The notes below the pieces were generated by a model that was not told the origin of the DNA, did not search any database, and worked only from the letters and a program-made list of their open reading frames with translations. Below are positions 40,301 to 50,600 of a stretch of 64,000 nt of DNA, piece after piece. Source of the stretch: Elmis aenea (lineage: Eukaryota > Arthropoda > Insecta > Coleoptera > Elmidae); assembly GCA_947652605.1 (NCBI GenBank), contig OX393579.1, positions 1,054,001 to 1,118,000 on the forward strand. The letters run 5' to 3'. Positions within the stretch are counted from its first letter, which is position 1, and each line of letters begins with the position of its first letter. Made by a program: the position numbers and the translations under genes.

Positions 40301-40871
40301 TTCAAATAACTATCAAAATACGTCACCGGTGGTTTTAATTTCCCATTAAAAATAGCAATGTAGCGATTTTTACTAATATTGTGCGATCAAATTTTCACAC
40401 ATTCAACGTTGAATATCCCAGGTGCCAAATTGGAACTTTAGGCGTGATAAATTTTTTATAGCACTTGCAGGAAATTACGCGATAAATTTTCACTAGGCAC
40501 TACGCCTGGAATAAGCACAGTTTAAATAAAAGAAAAAACAACCCACACACACGAAATTAATCAGGAGAAAAATTTATTAAGCTCTCTAAGTGAACGATTT
40601 ATGTTGTCTTTATTAATAAAAGCAGTTAAAATTTTTTTAAAGTCAATTATAAAACTGCAAGAAATTTTTGTATAGTTTTAGTTGATGAATATAAATAAAA
40701 TTCTTCTCCCTACTCCTTATTATTGACACTCAAAATTATTTGTTAGAAAACCAAAAGAAATTTGCGACTAAAAATTTATTCCTTGTTATTTCTTGTAATT
40801 TGTTCTTTATTTTCAAATGCTGATCTTTTATTGTAAAGATTGATTGACCTGATCTCTATAATAAATTCCAC

Positions 40872-40905
40872 TGCCATTTGGCGAATAGATATTCGCCAAA
40901 TGGCA
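40872..40905. repeat. 34-bp perfect palindrome
   Basis: The arms TGCCATTTGGCGAATA and TATTCGCCAAATGGCA are perfect reverse complements with only GA between them. A perfect 16-bp arm is unlikely by chance. It could be a binding site for a dimeric factor, or a cruciform or assembly-sensitive spot. Confidence 0.55.
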
Positions 40906-43900
40906 TCTGAGAATCTTAAACAAAAAACAAAACCACGATTAGCAGTGAAAAGTTGTATGTCAACATAAGTGGGCTTCGTTCAATAAGAACATATACTTTT
41001 GCTATTTGAAAGCTTCCGTTTGCAATTGGCATGATTTAATTAACATTTATTTCCATGAATGTAAAAAAGAAGACGAGGTGTCGACAGATAAACAAGTTAG
41101 AAGTGATTTTTTTTTGCTAGCATTTTGTTCATGTATTATTGCTGTAAGAGTTTTAGTCACATATTTAATTCAATCCTCGCTTATTCGACTATTATAATAC
41201 ACTGCTCGCGCCTAAATTTTTTTTAAGTATATCATTCCGTTGTGATTCTCACTTTAACAATGTTTTCTTCGGTGTTTTTCATCGGTTTTCGTTCCGGGTC
41301 GACAGAAGTAACGAATAATTGCTTATAATTTCAACTGCTTATGTGACAGACAACTATAATTACGTTAATTGGACGTCTATATTATCAGATACACTACAGT
41401 CAGTCAGTAGTACATTAAGATTTATTGCCTGGAAATAATTTAATTGTGCAGAGCAGGTTTGGCCTGCAATGATATTCGGAGAATTATAATCGCACTGATT
41501 GTTAATTTCACAGTGTGCGAGTCTGGCCTATAACGATTTCAGGAATGTGTTAAATTCAAAATCCAAGACGTGGCGATTGGAAAATAGTTCTTAAACGATA
41601 TAATACAAATTAGATACAATAAACGCAAATTATTCATTTTAAAAAATCAAAACAATTTGGGGGAACACAAACACATATCTATTTTTTCAAGTATCCTTTG
41701 TTAAACTGTATTACCAGTAATTAGATAAGTAAAAAATAAATAAAGTGGTGAAGCGACGAGAGTTTTGCAACTGGTATTGCATTTTGACTAGAGATTGTTT
41801 GTGAAACAAAAGTGATTTGTGAATAATTGTGTTTATATTACTAAGTATTCTTTCAATCTTATTAATAGGTGATCTTTAGCAAAATTATAGTATCAGGGTT
41901 AATTAGCCAACAAAAAATTAAGTGTGTCATTGTTTTAAAACAACTGATAAAACATTTGAAATAGGTAGTTCTCCTAAAGCATTCCGTGCCAGATTTTTGG
42001 AAAAACAAGTTATAGAACACTAAGAGCTTTTTATTTAATAGATATCAATAAAATTAAACCACCTGAGGTAAAATTCCTGTGTGCTTACCAATGGTAAGAA
42101 ATTTTGAACGGAATTGTTGATGTAATTATACAAAAGTTCTAAAATTATAATAAAATGAACTGCTAATAACAGTTATGATCTCTAGGCAAAATCTATGCTA
42201 TATTAACTGTATTTTTGTTGCTCTTTATATGATTTTAAGCATGCGATAAAGTGCAGCCTAAATGTATTGTTAAGAAAACAATAATTGGAAAAGTTATCAA
42301 CTACTCCTTTTGCATGTACAGCTACCGATTTTCCCCAACTTTTCGTAATATTTTGTACCATTCATTTCCTCCTCCACTTATTGTGCAAAAGAGTTATGAG
42401 AAATTACTTTCAATAAACATTGATCATGGTTTTAGAAAAATACAAAATTAATTGTACATGATGGATATTTATAATTAAATAATTAATTAAGAACGCCCAA
42501 TGAATGCCTCTCTTTTTAAGATTCGTTAAGGTTTATTTTATACTTCGCGTTCTCTTACGGAAATCCATAACTTTATACTTAGAATTAAATGAGAAAATTG
42601 CATTTGTCAAGTGTTGAGTATCTGCCATAATAACAAACTTATAAATTATGACTATTAGTGGGTTTGTTGTATGCTTCCTGTTCTATTCAGCTTCGTTATA
42701 AATGAGCTATTTGCAAGGTGTAACCGTTAAAAATTGTGTGTGTACAATAAATTTGAAGTGTACTCGGTAATTAGAAAATAAATCTTGTATCGGTTTGTGT
42801 AAACTTGTGTTAATATCCAGGTTGCGTGATTGTCATATTTTGTTAAACTCGCCACTTTGTAGAGCATGCAATGAAGTATAAAATTGGCTTTTATATTTAA
42901 TGGATTTATAATTATAACTGCGTTTAATAAGGCAAACGCGCAAAGGTTGCAACTAAAAATAAATCTACATTTCCTGTGTTTAAAAAAAAATATATTTCTG
43001 TGCATAAAACAGGTGTTTCTAATTTAACAAGTTCATACAATGCTTAACTTTAAAGATTTTAGTCATTTTCTTTAATTGTGTTCATATAAAAAAGCATTTA
43101 TAATCGGCTCTTAATATTTTTTTGTGCTCCCTCTTTTAAACTGTCGTTTATTTTATTACGTAAAGCATTTCTGGCTCTAAGCAAATAATTTTCCTTTTGC
43201 TTTCATCGTTGTTTAATTTCTTCGGCGCAGAACAAATTCACCACATTCTTTAAGCCCCTCGATAAACAGTCGACAGCAAGGAAAAATGTCGTCATTTTAT
43301 TTAACCGAAATATTTGTATTTCATTGCATTTTTACATCGTTGAAGTATTTCTAATTTCCTATTGTGGTATTGTTTTGCGAGAATTCCTATCCCTAAAAGC
43401 AATTTTAAATTTAATTTTGCGTTAAACGTTTTCCACCGAACATTAAAACAGGAAACGGCTCAATTAAAAATAAGCCAAAGAATGGAAGTTTTTGTGTGAA
43501 GTCTTATTTTCGCGGCTTGGACAACCTTACAAAAAAGAAACAAGCTTCAAACCTTTGATTTTCAGACTTTAATTAATCAAAAAATATGTTGTTGGTCTTC
43601 GCGTGGTCTGAAATAAAAATTAAATAATTCGCCTTTTTAAATTGCGTTGAATTTTTAAAATTTTCATTGTGATTGCTTGAGGGTAACATCAGAAACGTTT
43701 TAAAATTATTTTCCCCTACATTTATCTAGCGTATAACGGTATTTTTATAATCCCAGCAATAAGTACTAAACTTTGGCAAATATCTTTATCGTTTAACATT
43801 ATGTTTTACGACGACTTTGTCGACCCCTAACGGGATTAACTTTTTAATAAGAATTTTTGATTGTCGATTTTTGACGAAGATCGTTGATACAAACATGTAA

Positions 43901-44417
43901 ACCTAAGTGGTGGATATAATGTTATAGTATCATAACATATTTATGTTACATTGAATGTTCAACTTGATCCTGAATAGCTCTTTTAACAACCCTCTTTATA
44001 ATTTGCCTTAAACTGTAGTAAAACTTAAAACCAATCCATACACTTATCTAAAATTTTGCAGCGTTACAAGGGCATCAACATTATGTAATTCCTATAAATG
44101 AACAGGCGTATAGTATACGTTTTATGTATAGAAATTTTTAACAGTAGTTAACATAATAAAGTTTAATCAATAAAATTGTGGCTAGGTACAATTCTACACA
44201 TACATCTTTTTCGTAACTCAGTTGATGATTTACTTAAAAAAATCGCGACGGAACGTGTATACAATTTTGACCAACTTATTAATCAACCATGTCTTAAAAA
44301 AGTTATTTGGAAAATATGCCTAAGATTCAGATTTTTGCAGCTTCTGGTAATATTTTTTCATTTCTTTATTAAACATATAAGATAAAATAACAAACAAGAC
44401 AATAGCAAAAACGACAA

Positions 44418-44602
44418 GCAATCCCTAAAGCTAAGGCCGCACTGCGGGATTGTTGGCTGGAGAGTAGATGGTAGATACACGCCGTCGCCTGGCGACAATC
44501 CAGGCGCTTTGTTTCACAAAAATTGTCGCCAGGCGACGGCGTGTATCTACCATCTACCCTCCAGCCAACCATCCCGCAGTGCGGCCTTAGCTTAAGGGTT
44601 GC
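44418..44602. mobile_element. 185-bp hairpin MITE
   Basis: Two arms of about 80 bp (44418 to about 44499 and about 44523 to 44602) are reverse complements with only a few mismatches. They share CTAAGGCCGCACTGCGGGAT, GTAGATGGTAGATACACGCC and GTCGCCTGGCGACAAT. The loop is about 20 bp. GC content is far above the surroundings. No clear target duplication was found. It would form a very stable RNA hairpin if transcribed. The 90-codon minus-strand frame here is only the repeat read through. Confidence 0.75.
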
Positions 44603-45720
44603 GATGAGAGATGGTTTTAATAAATCGAAAATCCTGCTCATAAACGCAATCTTTCTTTGAAATTATTTTAATGTGAATTAATATTTTGATGACAATAATA
44701 AAGAGCATTGTTATTGTTGGGAATCAAAGGAATCCTCCATTTCCTTATTTTGTTTCGAGTTTTTTCAATTATTTAACGACTAATTTTATTTGTGTGAAAC
44801 AACTATAATTTTAATACAAACCGCACCAAATGGTTTTTACAAGCATTTTGCATCAGTATTAAAACACTTTATTGCTGACATTACAAAATGCGAGAGTGAT
44901 AACGCAGGATACTAATAAAAATTAAAGCCAAACTCACACTAATAACAGGAATAATAAACAGGTGTCGGGAATTACAAAAACAATCGTAAAAGTAATTTTT
45001 ATGGGCAGTATAATATTATCTACAAAGGCTTGCTAAAAAAAATTGTTTACCCCAAAACGTATGTCAAAAACATTTGCAGTATTGTTTAAGTCCTGCATGT
45101 TTTGCACATTTCTTTTATTTTCTTCATTTCCTTGAACTATACAAAAAGGTTAACATATTCTAATAGGTTTTTAAAAATTTATTTGTAAGAGAATTTACAT
45201 GTATCAAAATTCGAACTAAGTATATCATCTTCAAATTTAGAAATGTATGTGTATTTTTCCTCTTGAGTTTTGTAGTTTATCTACAAACCTACGTTCAAAC
45301 AAACCATAATTTTGGTTTTATAAATAGAACAACATTAGTTGTACCTACTAAAAATATTAATGGTCTTATCCATTATTCTTTTATTTAGGGCACAAAAGTC
45401 TGTATATCTATAATATACACATTTTTACTTTTAATTGAGAAATATTGCTTTGACCGTGTGTAATAATTATTATACTCCTATTAATTTATTGTATTTCTAA
45501 GCTCTTAGGCAATTGTTAAACGAAAGAACGTTATGTTGAAAACTTTTAAATATCAGCGGTAAAAATAGTTACTGAATTTTTCGCGGTTGGTACTCACGTT
45601 GGCGAACCTTTATAACCATTGACTTTGACATTAGTACAATGGCAGGGTGACAACACTAGTACTTGATCTAGTTTTTGTAGTTTATATTTTATATTTGAAC
45701 TTAAGTATAGTAATAGAAAA

Positions 45721-45855
45721 ATGGGTAGTCATCACAATGGTGAAACTGAACAAATGGCACCGCCTCAGTGTTTAAAAGTGTTTATACAAAGGGATTATAG
45801 TGAAGGTACAGTTGTCAAATTCCAAACAAGGTTTCCAGCAGAACTAGAAGGCAGA
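45721..45855 (+). CDS. Golga7: Golga7 exon 1
   Basis: 45 codons from ATG (preceded by AGAAAA) to AGA|gtaagt. The first dozen residues ([12 protein letters not shown]) are the variable N-terminus. Confidence 0.93.
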
Positions 45856-46263
45856 GTAAGTTGCAACCCTCCCTAATTGCAATTTATGTGTAAGATACAT
45901 GAATGTTTTTGTAGATAGAACGACCGGCTTTCGAGTATACAATCAGTAGATTAAATGAATACTTTACGGAAGCAGAAAAGGCTTCGTTTTGGACCTACTT
46001 TGAAGGGTGTATAGCCTGTTGCACGGCATATTTAATTTATATTTGTAAAGAAACACATTACGAAAAGGTAGGACTATTTTGTGATTGATTACTTTAGGGT
46101 TTTGCTAATTTATTTGATTTAGTGTTTAAGGAAAGTGTCAAAATTTGTTGCCGAACAAAACGAGCTAGTCTATCAACCACGAGGGCTTATAGTAACGGAC
46201 CCAAGTATGCGTGGCCTTAGAGTAATAGAAATCAGCTGTCTGGACAGACCTCCCAACGCATGA
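45721..46263 (+). CDS. Golga7: Golgin subfamily A member 7 (Golga7/Erf4 family)
   Basis: Three exons, 45721-45855, 45915-46067 and 46123-46263, all in phase 0, encode 142 residues (human GOLGA7 has 137). GOLGA7 is the accessory subunit of the DHHC9-type palmitoyltransferase that modifies Ras on Golgi membranes. The family signature is present: '[11 protein letters not shown]' and '[12 protein letters not shown]' in exon 1, '[10 protein letters not shown]' with the paired cysteines Cys77 and Cys80 in '[12 protein letters not shown]' in exon 2, 'KETHYEK' at the exon 2 end, and '[16 protein letters not shown]' in exon 3. The cysteine pair has the spacing of the palmitoylated Cys69/Cys72 of the human protein. 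Introns are very short (59 and 55 bp). The gene points toward Pde6, tail-to-tail. It is complete and looks functional. Confidence 0.95.
45915..46067 (+). CDS. Golga7: Golga7 exon 2
   Basis: 51 codons between acceptor tttttgtag and donor AAG|gtagga. Holds the conserved Cys-x2-Cys and the KETHYEK motif. Confidence 0.93.
46123..46263 (+). CDS. Golga7: Golga7 exon 3
   Basis: 46 codons plus TGA after acceptor ttgatttag. Encodes the C-terminal '[10 protein letters not shown]' region. The final residues (DRPPNA) are lineage-specific. Confidence 0.93.
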   Translation, partial: CLRKVSKFVAEQNELVYQPRGLIVTDPSMRGLRVIEISCLDRPPNA

Positions 46264-46800
46264 CTGACATTATCACACTCCACCCAGGAGTTCTTTATGT
46301 AATAAGCTTTAAAAACTGTCGTATTATAATTCTGTTTGCGGAATACAGACAACAGCGTTTTAATTTATAAATGAGTGGCATTAATGAGAACTTAGGTTTC
46401 TTCCAGTACTGAATTTTTTATTAATCGATGTTAAACTAGGTAAGTGCAATACAAAATGATGTCTTATTAAAAACTTCTGGTCGATAAACACATTTTATTA
46501 TATGATAATAGTAATGGTGTTTTCATGTGAATAGTTGACGTAAACATATATGTGTTGAAGTTGAAATTGGCTTTAAGTATGAATATTTTGAATTTACTGA
46601 CATTCCTTATGAGCGTTTTGAGTCTTATTTTGTATTAATGTTATTTTTGTGTGTAATTATTGATTTAATTATGTTTAATAGGTAAATAATGCAATTTGTT
46701 ACCCCAGTTTTATAAATTTGACCAATAATAGTGTGTTGTTTAGTTGCTGGAAGTGCGAGCACCGAGGTTTAAAATCTGCCTAATTTTTGAAAGTTTGGTA

Positions 46801-46806
46801 AATAAA
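46801..46806 (+). terminator. Possible Golga7 polyadenylation signal
   Basis: First AATAAA on the plus strand after the Golga7 stop, giving a 3' UTR of about 0.55 kb. Further AATAAA-like sites exist downstream, so the exact end is uncertain. Confidence 0.35.
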
Positions 46807-47343
46807 TAGACTGCAAATAAGAAAGTATTAAACAAATATGTAAGAGTATTGTTTTATATTTGAAATAACTAAACTGCATTCATATTATTTGCAATTAAAA
46901 GACTACAGTGTCGCCTCTACAATTAACTTTGCCATTTAACTTGATTGTATTATATAAGGGGCAGCCAAGGGCATTGTTATATAACTTTAGCATTATAGAC
47001 ACTTCAGTTACTGTGTTTAACTGACTTTTTTTAAATAATTTAGTTGTGACCAGAAGTTTTTAGTAAATCTTGTATTTTGATTGCACTTTGTTTTGTTTAT
47101 TGCGCTCCCCAACATCAAAGTTACAAATAGCAAATGAGTGTATGGTATTTGGTTTCATAAACAGACCGTGAATAGAGAAATCTGTCTTGACCATCTTATT
47201 TATAGCTTCATATATATTTACTTCCACTTATTGTAATACATACGTAATAAAGTTATTTTTATGTTTTAATTTAATCTAATTAATACAAATTTTAATAGAA
47301 TATATACATTTTTACTATATTAACTAGAGAAATTTACAAATCG

Positions 47344-47349
47344 TTTATT
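47344..47349 (-). terminator. Possible Pde6 polyadenylation signal (CAAX isoform)
   Basis: Minus-strand AATAAA about 175 nt beyond the stop of the terminal CAAX exon (47522). Confidence 0.4.
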
Positions 47350-47521
47350 TCCACAATTACATTTGTGATAGCTATTGGTACAATCTAACCGTTTAGAAAA
47401 CAGCATCTAACAACACAGTGAAAATCGTTCGTGAACCAATACTGATGAGCATTTTAGAATGTTCTATACAAAATTTTTAATGGTGATGTGTTTTTGAACA
47501 CATGTTTTTTAACGGGGTTTG

Positions 47522-47646
47522 TCACAAGACGCAACAGAGTTTATGTCTTCGTTTTAATTTGTGCCCCAACGGAGGCAACTGAGGGCAAACTGGTGCTGTG
47601 TGAAGAGTTTGCACAGTTAATTCTATATCTTTGGTTTCTTCTGGAT
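47522..47646 (-). CDS. Pde6: Pde6 terminal exon with CAAX box
   Basis: 125 nt. Acceptor 'gatacttttccag' is joined in phase 1 to the previous exon, giving [15 protein letters not shown] and ending [12 protein letters not shown] then TGA. 'D.EE.KDIE.TV.TL' matches the region after the catalytic domain that I recall from Drosophila Pde6, and the CAAX end with a basic run matches its known prenylation. X = Leu predicts geranylgeranylation. No long reading frame starts here, so frame-length searches would miss it. Confidence 0.85.
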
Positions 47647-50600
47647 CTGGAAAAGTATCATTTACATGTTAATATAATTTTAGTTTACAGTTAAAAACGT
47701 AGAATGATGTTAGTAGGGCTTCTGAAGAAGGTTAGATTAATTTTATAGAAATGATGATTTAATTTAAAAATAATTTATTGTGTATATAATTTTTACTAAG
47801 GAAGCTGATTTAGGTTCAAATTAGTACGTATTTATTTCCAAGTCCAACAGATATTACCACTATTTAACTGTTTCATTGGTAATCTTAAATTTACAAGCTC
47901 TTTAATTTTTTGAAAAGTAAACAGTGGTTTTTAAACAAAATTGGTCTAAAATTATTTTTTGTTTTACCTCTGCTATAATCAAGGCCGACTGAAGGTTTTG
48001 CGGGGCCTCGGGAAAAAGTTATAAGTGGGGCCCTAAATATTTTCAAAATGAATTTGTTTTATCAGTTAATCAAATAATTTTATTAATCACAATAATTCTT
48101 TTATCAAATTTTGAAAATTTGATAGTGCCTTTGAGCGGGGGCCTACGATCTAGAGCGCGAAAAACCGATGTCTGAGCCGGTCCTAGCTACAGCTGCATTG
48201 TAATGGATTTTAAATAATTTTCTCTACTATTTCAAAATTTTGGCCATAATTGCAAAATGAAGTTAATTATTTGTATCTTACAAGACGTTTTTGCTAAGCT
48301 AAATGCAATTAAACATTCATTCCGCCTTTCTAATAGTTTTTTTTTGTGTCTGCTTATTTAAATTTCTGTGCTTTAATATATTGTGAATTAAAAATCGTTT
48401 TTCTTTTTAATTTTGGTTAATCCAGAAAATTGTTTCTTAATGTAAACTGTTGTTATTGTTTGTTGAATATACTGTAAACTGCAAACACGTTCAAAAATTT
48501 TGATTCTCAGTGTAATTGGAAAATTGTAATTTTGTGTTGATGGAAATAAAATTTAATTCAAAAAATCAGTTTTATTTTTTAAATGCCGTTTGGTTCGGTT
48601 AAGTAATTGCATGTCATTTTAACGAAATTCGTTTAATTATTGCGTTTTTCTTTAAACACATGCAATACCTGTAAATGCCTCTACTGGTTTGTCTATTGTA
48701 TCATGGTCGATCCATGTAAGGCCCATTTCAACTTTCTCAGCCAAATCTTGCCAGTGTCTTCTGTTTTCTAATGTTCCCTGATACAGTGGCTTTACCCATG
48801 GGAATGTTTCTGATAACACTCTGTATAAAGGCAAACAAATCACATCTATAAAGCCAACTTGCATTTGCGGCAATTCGTCCTTGCGTTCTCTGTCCATCAT
48901 CGCCTACAACAGTTTGACTGCCAGTTTCGTCTTTTTTGAAATTTTTTTATGTACAGCCTTTTGCCACATTACAAACCTACTGGAATTTTCGATGTTCTTG
49001 GATCATTAGATTAATATAAAAATAATTGGAAACGACAAATTAACGAATTCTAGTTCGTAGTTGGGGTTAATATAAAGTAGAATATTTATTTTTAACGTAT
49101 TTCACGTGAACAGTTTATAGTTCATTTGGTCATGAATTTTTATTCAGTAGATTAAGGGATACGAAAATAATTTAGAAATAAACAGTTTAAACTTGTCTTG
49201 AATTCTATTTACAATGCTGTGTAAAAATAAACACGCCTTGAAACTTTAACTATGTAAAACCGGGGAATTCCCAGTATTTTTGAAATATTAGCATATTATT
49301 ATGTAATATTCACGTAATACAACAATACTCCCCATTTTTTTTCTTTTCTTGGTACTCGTATAAAACCGCACACATTTTAGCGAAAAACTTTGTGTCGTAA
49401 TATGGCAAAATGCTGTATGTTTACATAATTAAAACTAACTTCTCTAAAATTATTTATACTTGTAGATACAGTTTTGATTAATAACGACATAATTTGTCAT
49501 TTTTTAAAAATCTTTCAGCACTTTCCGACTTGAATTTCATAAATAAAATAATTACCACAGGCTGTTCTTTTAACTGCAGTTTTTCTAAATCTCCCTGATC
49601 AAAGAATTCGTCTGCCACCAGTTTTGCCATTCTGTGTTGTACTTCCCATGGTTTTGATATTGCACTAACATCACAAGCCGTCATCATCATACCACATAAC
49701 ACTAAAAATGTACATATACAAATTAGTTTAATTATAACCAATTACTTTGCACTCTTTTTAAGGAAAAATTTAAACATTTTTAAAACACTACACACGTTAT
49801 TTACAGTTTTAGTTAGAAGTATGAAGACGAAACCATAAAAATTTATTGATTTAAATTGTATTGTGTAACAAGCAATTACATTTTTGGAATTGCGTATTTG
49901 CCTTTTTTTTAAACGCCTCCTTGTAATAAAAGTTTTGACTCATCCAGTTGTACCCCTTCAGAATCTCAGTTTTTAGTACAGATACTTATGATAAGCATAC
50001 ATTTTCGAATAAATCTTATTTTGTTTTACAACATTAAGTGCTTCTTTTCAATTTAATTGGGTATAGCGAATTTCTACTTAATATTTAGTTATGAAATCGT
50101 ATCGAAAATCGTCAGGTGAAAATCATAAAGGCACACAGAGAATTTGGTATCCACTTTTATCATTTATTCAGAATCATAAGCTTGTATTATTTATTTTGGG
50201 GATTAAACACGTCAACTTGAAACAGGTCGTGGTTTAATCTCGGAAGAAAATCATAAAGTTAAGTCGAATAATCTCTGAGGATTAAATAAATCTGTTAGCA
50301 TTTTATACGGAATGGAATGATATTGTTAACAATACAGCTGAAGTTGTGTTTTTAAACTTTAATGTTGTACGTTTTGCGACCTTTACTGAAGCTTATGTTT
50401 GACTGTAAGATGAAATATGTCACAATCCCTAATACGTTTGATATCTGGTAATTTGCTCCTTTTTAGAGTACACTTTTGCCCGTCCAGCACTTGCAATCAG
50501 GCTTTAAAAACCTATATACTTACGGTTTTGAAAGTTCGTGTTTTAATTGCCTTATTTGAGGTCTTGAGTTGTCGGTCTTAACCCACGTACAAAATGATTT

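Larger units (their letters stand above)
31770..45720. other. Gene-poor stretch, no confident gene
   Basis: About 14 kb with no reading frame I can assign. It contains a degenerate tandem repeat (33090-33570), an exon-like segment (34299-34382), one dispersed-repeat copy (37160-37320), a 34-bp palindrome (40872-40905) and a hairpin MITE (44418-44602). The frames at 33066-33404, 36153-36413 and 42727-43005 are AT-driven and carry no motif. Confidence 0.5.
46264..47521. other. Golga7 / Pde6 convergent 3' region
   Basis: About 1.26 kb between the two stop codons. It holds the likely Golga7 3' UTR on the left and the likely Pde6 3' UTR on the right. No additional gene is seen. Confidence 0.6.

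Noticed and set aside
44369..44641. 90-codon minus-strand frame
   Set aside because: It is the hairpin MITE read through; the symmetric repeat explains the open frame.
47488..47694. 68-codon plus-strand frame
   Set aside because: It is antisense to the Pde6 CAAX exon, whose splice phase and sequence fit the Pde6 C-terminus.
47811..47825. tRNA-like B box (GGTTCAAATTA)
   Set aside because: No matching A box, no acceptor stem and no anticodon arm in the surrounding 80 bases.
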